Source: Adhaeribacter aerolatus (GTDB taxonomy: Bacteria; Bacteroidota; Bacteroidia; Cytophagales; Hymenobacteraceae). Taken from it: DNA of 55,051 bases. Location: positions 1 through 55,051 of the forward strand of contig NZ_BJYS01000050.1 in the NCBI RefSeq assembly GCF_007991635.1. Reading direction: 5' to 3'. This document shows, in pieces, positions 18,466-28,330 of this stretch. The stretch's first letter is position 1, and every line of letters begins with the position of its first letter. The translations under genes were made by a program, and so were the position numbers. The notes beneath the pieces were generated by a model. That model was given only the letters and a program-made list of their open reading frames with translations. It was not told the DNA's origin and made no database searches.

Positions 18466-18527
18466 CCAGATTAAAAAAATAGCTTTCCCGGTAAAAAGCA
18501 ACCGGGAAAGCTATTTTTTTAATCTGG
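18466..18527. terminator. Perfect 27-bp inverted repeat (terminator of the adhesin cassette)
   Basis: The arms at 18466-18492 and 18501-18527 are exactly complementary around an 8-nt loop (aaaaagca). The centre of each arm is GC-rich (ctttcccggt) and the outer part holds A7/T7 runs, so each strand ends in a U-run. It lies about 105 bp past the PorE-like gene and just upstream of the GNAT start. It therefore ends the 18.6-28.2 kb transcript and separates it from the GNAT gene. Confidence 0.8.
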
Positions 18528-18632
18528 TCGAAAAGTAAGATACAGGAGCCAGAATTACAATGCGGCGGTATTAAGAAATATTAAAGTAATTTATAGGTAA
18601 AAGCTGTTTAGGGTTGAATAATAAAATAGGCT

Positions 18633-20615
18633 TTAGTTAACCTTTAATATTTTAAACTCAGTCCGACGGTTTAACTGGTGGTCGGCTTCGGAGCAGTTTA
18701 CGTTATCGGCGCATTTGTTCAGCAAACGGGTTTCACCGTAGCCTTTGGCGGTAATCCGGTCAGCGGCAATCCCTTTCGAAATAATATATTTTACGGCGGC
18801 TTCGGCCCGCATCTGCGAAAGCAAATTGTTATACGAGTGGCTGTGGCGGCTATCGGTGTGCGAACTTAACTCAATTTTAATGGTCGGGTTATCTTTCAGG
18901 GTGCGCACCAGTTTATCTAACTCTACGGCCGCGTCGGGCCGGATGTCGTATTTATCTAAATCATAATAAATATTTTCGATAATAATGGGTTTGTTCAGGG
19001 TGTTGCGGTTTAAAACCATGCCCATTTTAATCATATCCAGCGTAGACTCGCAATTAGGCGCTACCGTAACCGAACGGGTTAAATAACCGGGTTTGCTGCC
19101 TTTTACTACGTACTGCACCCCATCGAGAATTGGGAAAGAAAAAACACCGTTGGCATCCGAAAAAGCTTTGACGGCAGTGGTATCCCCTTCTTTAAATAAT
19201 TGCAGCAATACGTTTTCTACCGGCGCTTCGCGGAATACGCCCGGCTTTACCTGAATTTTTTCGATGGCTTTACCCGCCAGGTTACAAGGCACCCGCACCA
19301 GTTTAAAAGTATATAAATCATCGGAGCCATCGGCGGTTTCACGGTTAGAACTCAAGTAACCGGCTTCGTTGGTTTTATCGAACAAAATGCCAAAATCGTC
19401 TTGCGGCGAATTAAGGGGTGCTCTTAAGTTCCGGAGTTTACTCCAGGTGCTGCCCGAGCCTTCAGCGGCGTAAATATCCAACCCGCCCATGCCGTTGTGC
19501 CCTTCCGACGAAAAATAAAAAGTGCTGTCGGGGCCAAAAGTGGGGAACATTTCTTTACCAGGCGTATTAATATTCTGCCCTAAGTTTTCGGGTTTGCCCC
19601 AGGTACCATCGGCTTGTTTCTGAGAAACGTAAATATCGGTTTCGCCTTGCCCGCCGGGCATATCCGAAGCAAAATATAAATAATTGCCGTCCGGCGACAG
19701 AGCCGGGTGCCCTACAGAATATTCGGCTACTTTGTTATAAGGAAAAGCTTTGGGTTCAGTCCATTTTTCTTCTTTTTTCTCCGAAATAAATATTTCTAAA
19801 CGATTAATATATTCGTTGCCGCCCTGGAATTTTACCCAGCTGAACGGATCGGTATTGGCTTTTTTGGTTTTCTTTTTTACTTTGTTGATGCGGGTAAAAT
19901 ATATGGCTCCCTGATCGGGCGAGAAAGCGGCTGAACCATTCTGAAATTTATTATTGATGGGCTCGGGCAACAGCTCGGGCGCCTGCCAGGTGCTGTCGTT
20001 GCCTTTGGCGTAAAAGAGTTTAAAATCGGGTTTACCAGTCCAGCCCGAAACTTCAGCTTTTTTTTCGGTGCCCGGCCGGTTAGAGGTAAACACCAAGCCT
20101 TCCTGGTAATACGTGGGGCTAAAATCGGCATTATCGGAATTAAGAGCAGTTACTTTTTTTAACTCGTAGGCCAGCGGCTTGGCCAGCCAATCCTGGGCCC
20201 GGGTACAAGCAGCGGCCAGGTTTTCGGCAACAGCGGCTTCGGCCGGCACGGCCTGCGCGTAGGCACTATACGATTGCTGGGCTTTGGCATAATTGCCGTT
20301 TTTGCGGGCTGCTTCGGCATAATTCCAGATATCCTTCGCCGTATGGCCGGTAAAACCTATTACCTGCGCGTACCAGAACTCCGTTTCTTTGGGGTTATTC
20401 ATGAGCCGGTAGCAGTCGGCAATTTTCTGGCTTACTTCTAACGTAGGCTGGCCTTTTTCCAATACTTTTTTGTAGGCATCTACCGCTTTGGCATAATGGA
20501 ATTGCTGGTACAGGGCGTTGGCTGCTTTTAACTCTTTTTTCTGCGCCGAAACGGGCGTAAACACCCCTATCAGCAACGAACATAAGATTACAGCAAAAGT
20601 ATATCGACGTATCAT
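18633..20615 (-). CDS. PorE-like outer-membrane protein: TPR, PD40, CRD and OmpA domains
   Basis: 660 residues. Signal peptide about 1-24 (ending TPVSAQ). TPR-like helices about 25-140. WD40-like/PD40 repeats about 160-430 (SPDGNYLYFASDMPGG, FGPDSTFYFSSEGH, GYLSSNRE). A carboxypeptidase-regulatory-like fold about 445-535 (DANGVFSFPILDG). An OmpA peptidoglycan-binding domain about 548-660 (YYDLDKYDIRPDA, ELSSHTDSR, RITAKGYGET). This order matches PorE of the T9SS and related gliding-motility proteins. It follows the PorP-like gene by 30 bp. The likely role is anchoring the PorP-adhesin complex to peptidoglycan; whether it is the core PorE or a cassette-specific paralogue cannot be decided here. 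Confidence 0.9.
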   Translation of the reverse strand: MIRRYTFAVILCSLLIGVFTPVSAQKKELKAANALYQQFHYAKAVDAYKKVLEKGQPTLEVSQKIADCYRLMNNPKETEFWYAQVIGFTGHTAKDIWNYAEAARKNGNYAKAQQSYSAYAQAVPAEAAVAENLAAACTRAQDWLAKPLAYELKKVTALNSDNADFSPTYYQEGLVFTSNRPGTEKKAEVSGWTGKPDFKLFYAKGNDSTWQAPELLPEPINNKFQNGSAAFSPDQGAIYFTRINKVKKKTKKANTDPFSWVKFQGGNEYINRLEIFISEKKEEKWTEPKAFPYNKVAEYSVGHPALSPDGNYLYFASDMPGGQGETDIYVSQKQADGTWGKPENLGQNINTPGKEMFPTFGPDSTFYFSSEGHNGMGGLDIYAAEGSGSTWSKLRNLRAPLNSPQDDFGILFDKTNEAGYLSSNRETADGSDDLYTFKLVRVPCNLAGKAIEKIQVKPGVFREAPVENVLLQLFKEGDTTAVKAFSDANGVFSFPILDGVQYVVKGSKPGYLTRSVTVAPNCESTLDMIKMGMVLNRNTLNKPIIIENIYYDLDKYDIRPDAAVELDKLVRTLKDNPTIKIELSSHTDSRHSHSYNNLLSQMRAEAAVKYIISKGIAADRITAKGYGETRLLNKCADNVNCSEADHQLNRRTEFKILKVN

Positions 20616-20645
20616 AAAAAACTGAATACTAATAAAATATTGATC

Positions 20646-21629
20646 TTAGAAATACCGGACGGTCAGGGTGCGGGCTTCTTCTTTTTTGAAAAAGTAAAAG
20701 CCAATAGATACTTCGTGCGTGGCGTAGCTTCTCAGGCTGGTAAGGGTAATATCGTGCGAGTACCCAATTTTTATTTTGGGTGTGAAATAAATTTCGGTCA
20801 TGCCCATCCAGGCGTTGCGCATACTCAAATCCTGGTTTTCGGGGTTGGGCTTGCTTAAATATTTAACCCCCATGCGGTAACCGCCGCCCAGCCAAATCCG
20901 GTCCCCGATTAGGAAAAAGCTGTTCAGATCCAGGTTAGCCGTACTTTTTAAATCATCTTTCAGCAAAACACTGGGCTTAAACTTAATCATATCGCTTAAG
21001 TCGAAAACATAGCCGGTGGTAATAAAGTAATGCCGCGTGGGCGTGGCTACAAAATCGTTTTTAAACCCAACCAGGTTGGAGGCTGATAAGCCCAGATAAA
21101 AGCGTTCGGTGTTAAAAAATATCCCGGCTTTTGCGTCGGGCAGCATCGATCTCTCATAACTGGTCGGGATCGCACTATCATATCCCGGCTCGGTGGGGTG
21201 TAGTTGGGTACCATCGATGTAATATTCCGAAGCGCCACCCGCCAGGCCTAATGCCAGACGCGCGCTTTCGCCGAGTCGTACTCGGAACGCCGTGCTGAGG
21301 TAAAAGCTTTTCTGCCCCTGCGCCCCAATCTGGTCGTTCATGACGTGTAAACCCAGGCCTATTTTTTCTTTGGCCACGGCGGCATCTAAACTCAGGGTTT
21401 GCGTGGTGGGTGCTCCTTCCAGACCTACCCATTGCGTACGGTAAATGCCGTTAATATTTAAAATGCCTTTGCTGCCGGCATAAGCCGGGTTGATAACCAG
21501 GCCATTAAAAATATACTGGCTGTACTGCGGGTTTTGCTGGGCCGAGGCCCCGTAGCCCAAGAGTAATAACCAGAAGAGTAAAAGTTTTTTCATATCCTGC
21601 TGCTTTTTATCTTTCTTAATACCAAACAT
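20646..21629 (-). CDS. PorP/SprF-family type IX outer-membrane protein
   Basis: A protein of about 327 residues with the family signature after the signal peptide: QNPQYSQYIFNGLVINPAYAGSKG, then ALSLDA-type strands, and C-terminal beta-strands ending GFYFFKKEE. SprF-like proteins are needed for surface localisation of type-B CTD adhesins, usually the one encoded next door. The start may be the ATG at 21629, 1 nt from the adhesin stop, or the ATG at 21593, which gives a cleaner signal peptide (MKKLLLFWLLLLGYGASAQ). It is co-directional and tightly spaced with the adhesin upstream and the PorE-like gene downstream, so the three form one operon. Confidence 0.92.
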   Translation of the reverse strand: MFGIKKDKKQQDMKKLLLFWLLLLGYGASAQQNPQYSQYIFNGLVINPAYAGSKGILNINGIYRTQWVGLEGAPTTQTLSLDAAVAKEKIGLGLHVMNDQIGAQGQKSFYLSTAFRVRLGESARLALGLAGGASEYYIDGTQLHPTEPGYDSAIPTSYERSMLPDAKAGIFFNTERFYLGLSASNLVGFKNDFVATPTRHYFITTGYVFDLSDMIKFKPSVLLKDDLKSTANLDLNSFFLIGDRIWLGGGYRMGVKYLSKPNPENQDLSMRNAWMGMTEIYFTPKIKIGYSHDITLTSLRSYATHEVSIGFYFFKKEEARTLTVRYF

Positions 21630-21630
21630 C

Positions 21631-24600
21631 TTAGCGCATAATCATTACATAGCCTTTGTAAGTTTTGTAGTTGCCGTCGCATTCCTTCACGTTTAACACA
21701 TAAAAGTAAGTGCCGGCACTCAGGCCACCGCCGTCCCAATTGTTCTGGTAGCTTTTGCCCCGATACACCTCGTTACCCCAGCGGTTAATAATAACCAGGT
21801 CATTATCCGGGAAATTCAGGATATTCGGTATCTCCCACTTGTCGTTGGTGCCATCGCCGTTCGGCGAAAACACATTGGCGATGGTCAGGTTCGATTTGGC
21901 CCGGCTCGGGTCGGCTTCTAACGTTACCGGTTCGCTGGTGCAACTGGCCGTTACAGAAGAAACTTTAATAATGCCTTTGCCGCTGTTTTCCGGGGCCGTA
22001 ACGGTAATATTGTTTGTTCCCTGGCCGCTGGTAACCGTCCAGCCGGTGGGCACTTCCCAGGTATAACCGGTAGCACCGCTTACGGCTGCCACAGAGTAAG
22101 ATAAGCCGGTACAAGAACTGCTTTCCTCTTTTATTTCGCCAAGGGCCTGCGGTGCCGGATTTACCTTTACGGCGAGGGTACTCGGGAAACTGGTGGCGCA
22201 GGAACTGCTCGCCGTAACTGAAATATTGCCGGTGGTGCTGCCGGCCGTAACCGTAATGGTATTGGTGTTCTGGCCACTGACTATTACCCAACCCGCTGGT
22301 ACCTCCCAGGCGTAATTAAGGGCGCCGGGCACTGGTTCGATGGCATAAATTAAATTTTTGGTGCCGTCACAAACCACCGGTTCGCCGGTTACCACCCCTA
22401 CTTCTACCGCCGGGGTTTGGCTCGGATTTACACTAATACTGCTGGCCTGGCTTTCGCCGCAACCGTTTACCGCTTTTACCGAAACACTGCCGGCTTTTGA
22501 CCCGGCAACAACCGTAATACTGGTGGTTCCCTGTCCGGCCGTAATAATCCAGTCAGCAGGCACAACCCAGTTGTAAGCAGTAGCAGTTTCTATTGCCTCA
22601 ATGGTATAAGTAATATTCTCCTGGCCAATGCAAGCCAATACCTGGCTGGTCCGGATGCGACCGGGGGCCGGTGAGGGTGTAGTAGCCGAGGTAACCGCTA
22701 CGGTACTGGCCTTACTGTTACCGCAATCGTTGGTTGCCGATACCGAAATATCGCCGGATACTTTACCAGCGGTTACGGTAATGGTAGTAGTGCCTTGTCC
22801 GGCCGTTATTTGCCAGTCGGCCGGAACCGTCCAGGTGTAAGCAGTAGCACCCGGCACAGCAGCAATTTTATACTGGCTGCCGGTAGTACCCGCACATTGG
22901 TTCAGAATACCCGAAATGGCTAAAGGCTGGTCGGGTGCATTGGTAATAGCTACTGCCAGAGCCTGCGCCGTGCTGGCACCGCAACCATTACCGGCCGCTA
23001 CCTTTACGCTACCGGAAACTGTACCGGTTTTTACTTTAACCGCCGTAGTTCCCTGACCCGAAATAATCGTCCAGCCGGTTGGTACGGTCCAGGTATAAGT
23101 AGTAGCTCCGTTTACAGCACCTATCGAATATTCTACCTCATGCTGATTTGCACAAACTTGCGTGGTTCCTTTTATAGCCAAGGGTATGGGTGGCGCCGAG
23201 CCGGTAACCGCTACTGGTAAAATACTAGCTGTACTGAAACCACAACCGTTTTCGGCAATAACCGAGATGGTGCCGGGGCTGCTGCTGGCTGTTACGGTAA
23301 TGGCAGAAGTACCTTGCCCGCCGGTAATTGCCCAACCCGCTGGTACCGACCATATATAATTTGAAGCATTTTCAACGGATTGAATCGCATACGTCAGGTC
23401 AGCTACACCCGCGCACACGCTGCCGCTGCCCGAGATAATGCCTGGTAACCCCGGTACCCCAGTAGCCGACCCAACATTAATACTGGCCGCTACGCTGGTA
23501 CCGCAATCATTAACGGCAGCCACCGTGATGGCGCCTTTACCGGCACCGGCGGTAACCGTAATAGCTGTTGTTCCTGCACCGGCCGTAATCGTCCAGTCGG
23601 CTGGCACCGTCCAGATATAAGAAGTAGCGCCTGGTACCGGAGCAATCCGGAAAGTATTACCGGTACTGGTGGCGCAAGGGGCAATACTACCCAGAATAGC
23701 CACGGGTACGGTTGGCAACGAGCCGGGGGTTACCGCTAAAGCTGCTGCCGGACTAGCCCCGCAATTATTAAAAGCAATCAGCGAAACGGTACCGGCAGTG
23801 CTGCCTGCCGTAACGGTAATGCTGTTGGTTCCCTGGCCGGCGGTAATATTCCAGCCGCTCGGCACCGACCAGTTGTAAGTAGTAGCACCGGCTACCGGCA
23901 ATACTGAGTAAGTAACATTGGTTTGACCCGCACAAATCGCGAGGCTGCTGCTAGAAATAACACCTGGGTTGGCCGGGGCATTGCTGGTAGGCGCTACATT
24001 AATTTCGCGCGGAGTACTGGTGCCACAACTGTTAGTGGTACTTACCGAAATAATCCCAGCCGTATTACCGGCGCTTACTACAATGGCATTCGTACCTTGG
24101 CCCGCGGTAATATTCCAGCCCGTTGGCACCGTCCAGTTATAGCTGGTAGCTCCGGCCACCGGCAGCACCGAATAGGTAATACCAGTTTGGCCGGCACATA
24201 AATTAGTATTACCCGTTATGGCACCAGGTGTAACTGGCGCTATGGCACTTACACTTACTGCCTGTATTTTAGCAGAACTGCTGCCGCAATTGTTTTTTGC
24301 TGTTACTGAAATATCACCTGGCTGGGTACCGGCCATTACCGTTATACTGGTTGTTCCCTGACCGGATACAATATTCCAGCCGACCGGCACCGTCCAGACA
24401 TAAGCATTAGCATTGGCCACGGCGGCAATGGAATAAGTTAGGTTATTTTGTCCGGCACAAGGAATAAAAGTACCTGTTATAGCAATAGGCGCTATGGGCA
24501 CACTTAATACCGGCGTTACGTTTAGTTCGCTGGCTGCGCTGGTACCGCAGCCGTTTACGGCGGCTACCGTAACTTTGCCGGACGTTTCACCGGCTGTTAC

Positions 24601-27600
24601 TGATATGGCCGTTGTGCCCTGACCACTGTTAATAATCCAGCCGGCGGGTACCGTCCAGGCATAACTGGTGGCCCGGTTTACCGCGGCAACCGAGTAGGTA
24701 ATATTGGTTTCGCCGGAGCAAGGCTGTAACTGACTGGCGGTAATAGCCCCGGGAGCCGGTGAGGGAGCCGTGGAGGCAACCACCGGCAATGCTTTGGCAG
24801 AACCAGGTCCGCAATTATTTGTTGCGGCTACAGTAATTTCACCGGGAATGCTGCCGGTAGTTACGGTAATACTGGCAGTACCCTGGCCACCAATAATTGA
24901 CCAGCCGGTCGGGACGGTCCAGGCATAACCAGTAGCACCCGCTACCGGATTTACCGAGTAGGTTACATTGGTTTCGCTTACGCAAGGATTTTCTTTACCA
25001 ATAATGCTAAGCGGCTCAGCAGGCACGGTAGTACTAGGCGTAACGGCTAAAGTAGCAGCAATACCCGCCCCACAGCCATTTATGGCAGCTACTGCAATAT
25101 TGCCGGAAGTAGCACCCGCGGTAACAGTAATCGTAATGGTTCCCTGCCCGGCCGTAATCGACCAGCCGGCCGGTACGGTCCAGGCGTAACTGGTAGCACC
25201 CGCTACGGCTGCAATGGAATAAGTTAAGCTGCTCTGGCTGGCGCAAGGCTGTTTGGTTGTTCCGGTTATTTCGCCGGGTATTTCGGGTTTGTTGGTGGGG
25301 CTTACCGCTAAACTTTTGGTGGTACTGGGGCCGCAATCGCTGAACACAGTTACCGTAACATTGCCAGGGTTATTGCCAGCAGTAACCGTAATATTAGTAG
25401 TACCCTGGCCACTGTTAATTGTCCAGCCGGCGGGTACCGTCCAGGTATAACTGGTGGCACCCGGCACGGCTTCCACACTGTAACTATTACCGGTGCTGGC
25501 TGCACAAGGTGCTGTTGCACCTGTAATATTGCCTGGCATTGTATTCGTAATAGGGTTTACCGGCAGATTAGTTGCCGTACTAATGCCGCAACCATTAGCG
25601 GCTGTAACGGCAATAGTACCGGCATTACTACCAGTAGTTACCGTAATGGTGTTGGTACCTTGTCCGTTGGTAATCGTCCAGCCGGTAGGTACCGTCCAGT
25701 TATAAGCATTTACACCACTAATGGCCGTAACCGAATAAGTTGCACTTACCCCAATACAAGGTCCGGAATTACCAGTAATGGCGGCGGGTTGTGCCGGCGG
25801 TGCGGTTGAAGCAATTACGGCATACGTGCGGGGCTGCGTGCTGCCACAGCCATTTACAGCGGCTACCGCAATATTGCCGGAAGTAACACCCGCCGTAACA
25901 GTAATCGTAGTGGTTCCCTGCCCGGCGGTAATGGTCCAGCCAGCCGGTACGGTCCAGGCGTAACTGGTAGCACCCGCTACGGCTGCAATAGAATAAGTTA
26001 AGCTGCTCTGGCTAGCGCAAGGTTGTTTGGTTGTTCCGGTTATTTCGCCGGGTATTTCGGGTTTGTTGGTGGGGCTTACCGCAAAATTTTTGGTGGCACT
26101 AGGCCCGCAATCATTGAAAGCGGTTACTGTAACATTACCAGCATTACTTCCCGCGGTAACTTTAATTCTGGTAGTTCCCTGTCCTTCCGTAATGGTCCAG
26201 CCATTGGGCACCGTCCAAGTATAGCTGGTGGCACCCGGTATGGCTTCCACACTGTAACTATTACCGGTGCTGGAAACGCACGGTGCTGTTATGCCGGTAA
26301 TATCACCCGGCGCCGTGTTCGTGATGGATCTAACTGCCAGATTTGCCGCTGTACTAATGCCGCAACCGTTAGCCGCTGTAACAGCCACATTTCCCGGGTT
26401 ATTGCCGGCTATTACCGTAATGGTGTTGGTGCCTTGTCCACCGGTAATGGTCCAGCCGGTGGGTACGGTCCAACTATAAGAGTTTACACCGCTCACGGCC
26501 GTAACCGAATAAGTAGTACTTACCCCAATACAAGGTCCGGAATTACCGGTAATCGCAGCGGGTTGCGCCGGTGGTGTAGTAGAAACAGAAACGGCATACG
26601 TACGGGGCTGGCTACTGCCACAACCATTTACGGCGGCTACCGAAATATTACCGGAAGTAGTGCCCGCTGTAGCGGTAATCGTGGTGGTTCCCTGGCCGGC
26701 GGTAATGGTCCAACCAGCCGGTACGGTCCAGGTATAGGAGGCAGCATCTGCAACGGGCGCAATTGAATACGTAAAGCCTGACTGATTGGCACAAACATTA
26801 GCCGTAGCCGGGTTGGCCGTTATGGGGCCTGGCATAGGAGGCAATAATTTAGAAGCTTGTATATCTTTCCGGCTAGCGGTACTTACCGCACAAACATTTT
26901 CGGCGGTAACCGAAATTTGACCGCCACTGCTGCCAGCGGTAACGGTAATAGATGCCGTATTTTGCCCGCTGGTAATCGTCCAGCCGGTTGGTACCGTCCA
27001 GTTATAAGAACGGGCCCCAGCTATAGGGGTAATGCTGTAAGTATTGCCGGTACTATTAACGCAAACCGAAACCGGTCCGGCAATATTGCCGGGATCGGAA
27101 GGCGCCACGCAAACTTTAATAGTAGCACTGTTATTTTCAATTATTTCGTCAAACCCATCGCCGGCAATAGTAGCGCTGTTCACGATAAAATCTGAAGGGC
27201 TGGTATTAATGCGGGTAACAATGGTGAGTGTTTCGGTAACTCCAACGGGTAAATTATTAATAACCCAAAGTGAGGTTGCCGGATCGTAAGCGGTGCCGCT
27301 GGTGGTACTGGAACTAATATAAGTTAAACCGGCCGGTAAAACATCATTCACCCGCACATTGGTTCGGTCCAGCGGCCCCAGGTTACGGGCCGTAATAGTA
27401 AAGGTAATATTTTCGCCAACCGAGTATAACTCGGGAAACTTAACACCCGGACTCTTGCTCTTGGTAACGGCCAAATCTGTAGGAATGGTAATAATATTAT
27501 TAACCAGGTTTACATTGCCGGACCGGGACAGTAAACGGCCCTGAATGGTAGCACCGGTTTCCATGTTAATGGTTTGATTGGCCATAATGGTACCCCGGAA

Positions 27601-28155
27601 GAAACTACCGGCGCCAATGGTAACACTGCCATTTACCTGCCAGAAAATATTGCCAATCCGTGGCTTAGCCAATTCCAGTAGGTCGATGGTAGCACTGTTC
27701 GAAGCCAGCAGATTGCCATCCACCTGAAAAATAAATATCGCATCGGGGTTGCCGTCGTTGTCCAGGCTCAGGGTACCGGTTAAAGCGGCATTACCATTAA
27801 ATTTATAAACGCCCGGCTTCAAAGTTTTTCCGCCCAGGTTTTGTCCAGTCAGGTTTTGGGTAGCGGCTTGGGTAGCTGCCGTATTGTAAGCAATGGTCAA
27901 ATCGGTTTGGGCTGTAATGGCGGTACTGTTGCCCAGATGGGTACCCCCGCGAATGGTGCCCGGCGGGAAACCGGTTAAGCTGTTAGCCGGTGCCACGCCT
28001 AGGTTACCATCTACCTCTGTATTACCGGCGTTGGTTACCCCGGTTCCGGCCAGCACCGTAAAACGGGCAGCCGACCCGAGCGCAGGCCGCACCTGCGCCA
28101 TTCCGGCCATTGCTATAAAAGAAGAAAGTATCAGACAGAGTATAATTTTTTTCAT
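21631..28155 (-). CDS. Giant adhesin: DUF3494 head, DUF11, 20 PKD-like repeats, T9SS type-B tail
   Basis: 2174 residues from the ATG at 28155 (the frame extends 3 codons to a TTG). Signal peptide about 1-22. An ice-binding-like DUF3494 domain covers about 25-225 (VDGNLGVAPANSLTGFP, GVYKFNG, NGSVTIGAGSFFRGTI). A DUF11 module follows at about 230-345 (ARNLGPLDRTNVRVNDVLP). Next are 20 tandem modules of 83-88 residues, each with W-T-V-P-GW-I-GQ-T-ITVTAG and a Cys-containing C-G pair. The last about 85 residues are the gliding-motility/T9SS type-B sorting domain (FSPNGDGTNDKW, NRWGNEVYRG, AGTYFYVL, KGYVMIMR). A secreted, outer-membrane-attached fibre is expected. The head could bind ice or another ligand; DUF3494 also occurs in mesophiles. 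Confidence 0.93.
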   Translation of the reverse strand: MKKIILCLILSSFIAMAGMAQVRPALGSAARFTVLAGTGVTNAGNTEVDGNLGVAPANSLTGFPPGTIRGGTHLGNSTAITAQTDLTIAYNTAATQAATQNLTGQNLGGKTLKPGVYKFNGNAALTGTLSLDNDGNPDAIFIFQVDGNLLASNSATIDLLELAKPRIGNIFWQVNGSVTIGAGSFFRGTIMANQTINMETGATIQGRLLSRSGNVNLVNNIITIPTDLAVTKSKSPGVKFPELYSVGENITFTITARNLGPLDRTNVRVNDVLPAGLTYISSSTTSGTAYDPATSLWVINNLPVGVTETLTIVTRINTSPSDFIVNSATIAGDGFDEIIENNSATIKVCVAPSDPGNIAGPVSVCVNSTGNTYSITPIAGARSYNWTVPTGWTITSGQNTASITVTAGSSGGQISVTAENVCAVSTASRKDIQASKLLPPMPGPITANPATANVCANQSGFTYSIAPVADAASYTWTVPAGWTITAGQGTTTITATAGTTSGNISVAAVNGCGSSQPRTYAVSVSTTPPAQPAAITGNSGPCIGVSTTYSVTAVSGVNSYSWTVPTGWTITGGQGTNTITVIAGNNPGNVAVTAANGCGISTAANLAVRSITNTAPGDITGITAPCVSSTGNSYSVEAIPGATSYTWTVPNGWTITEGQGTTRIKVTAGSNAGNVTVTAFNDCGPSATKNFAVSPTNKPEIPGEITGTTKQPCASQSSLTYSIAAVAGATSYAWTVPAGWTITAGQGTTTITVTAGVTSGNIAVAAVNGCGSTQPRTYAVIASTAPPAQPAAITGNSGPCIGVSATYSVTAISGVNAYNWTVPTGWTITNGQGTNTITVTTGSNAGTIAVTAANGCGISTATNLPVNPITNTMPGNITGATAPCAASTGNSYSVEAVPGATSYTWTVPAGWTINSGQGTTNITVTAGNNPGNVTVTVFSDCGPSTTKSLAVSPTNKPEIPGEITGTTKQPCASQSSLTYSIAAVAGATSYAWTVPAGWSITAGQGTITITVTAGATSGNIAVAAINGCGAGIAATLAVTPSTTVPAEPLSIIGKENPCVSETNVTYSVNPVAGATGYAWTVPTGWSIIGGQGTASITVTTGSIPGEITVAATNNCGPGSAKALPVVASTAPSPAPGAITASQLQPCSGETNITYSVAAVNRATSYAWTVPAGWIINSGQGTTAISVTAGETSGKVTVAAVNGCGTSAASELNVTPVLSVPIAPIAITGTFIPCAGQNNLTYSIAAVANANAYVWTVPVGWNIVSGQGTTSITVMAGTQPGDISVTAKNNCGSSSAKIQAVSVSAIAPVTPGAITGNTNLCAGQTGITYSVLPVAGATSYNWTVPTGWNITAGQGTNAIVVSAGNTAGIISVSTTNSCGTSTPREINVAPTSNAPANPGVISSSSLAICAGQTNVTYSVLPVAGATTYNWSVPSGWNITAGQGTNSITVTAGSTAGTVSLIAFNNCGASPAAALAVTPGSLPTVPVAILGSIAPCATSTGNTFRIAPVPGATSYIWTVPADWTITAGAGTTAITVTAGAGKGAITVAAVNDCGTSVAASINVGSATGVPGLPGIISGSGSVCAGVADLTYAIQSVENASNYIWSVPAGWAITGGQGTSAITVTASSSPGTISVIAENGCGFSTASILPVAVTGSAPPIPLAIKGTTQVCANQHEVEYSIGAVNGATTYTWTVPTGWTIISGQGTTAVKVKTGTVSGSVKVAAGNGCGASTAQALAVAITNAPDQPLAISGILNQCAGTTGSQYKIAAVPGATAYTWTVPADWQITAGQGTTTITVTAGKVSGDISVSATNDCGNSKASTVAVTSATTPSPAPGRIRTSQVLACIGQENITYTIEAIETATAYNWVVPADWIITAGQGTTSITVVAGSKAGSVSVKAVNGCGESQASSISVNPSQTPAVEVGVVTGEPVVCDGTKNLIYAIEPVPGALNYAWEVPAGWVIVSGQNTNTITVTAGSTTGNISVTASSSCATSFPSTLAVKVNPAPQALGEIKEESSSCTGLSYSVAAVSGATGYTWEVPTGWTVTSGQGTNNITVTAPENSGKGIIKVSSVTASCTSEPVTLEADPSRAKSNLTIANVFSPNGDGTNDKWEIPNILNFPDNDLVIINRWGNEVYRGKSYQNNWDGGGLSAGTYFYVLNVKECDGNYKTYKGYVMIMR
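25060..26610 (-). repeat. 774-bp higher-order tandem duplication inside the adhesin gene
   Basis: Segments offset by exactly 774 bp are nearly identical, for example ccatttatgg at 25076 against ccatttacag at 25850. The same offset holds for landmarks near 25253/26027 and 25493/26267. The unit is 258 codons, three PKD-like modules (modules 2-4 duplicated as 5-7), with module 8 resembling module 5. The edges are approximate. Confidence 0.8.
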
Positions 28156-28330
28156 CCAATACAATTTAAAGTAAATTTATACCAAAAACTTTCACGCCTA
28201 GAGCTACTTTAATTAAGTACAATTCTCATCGAAGCCAAATATCCGAAATAAAAATTATATTTACCAAGGCCTGCACAACAAAATATACAACTTCAACGTA
28301 AGGGTATATTTTTTTACATTTAAATCTAAT

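Noticed and set aside
26023-26766. 247-codon plus-strand frame inside the adhesin gene
   Set aside because: It is an antisense shadow caused by Gly/Thr-rich codon repeats. The composition (Gly, Arg, Tyr, Asn runs) mirrors the minus-strand repeats and no function is visible.
21631-28155. CRISPR-like periodicity in the adhesin region
   Set aside because: The repeats are about 250-265 bp long, degenerate, coding and without unique spacers of constant size. They are protein modules, not a CRISPR array.
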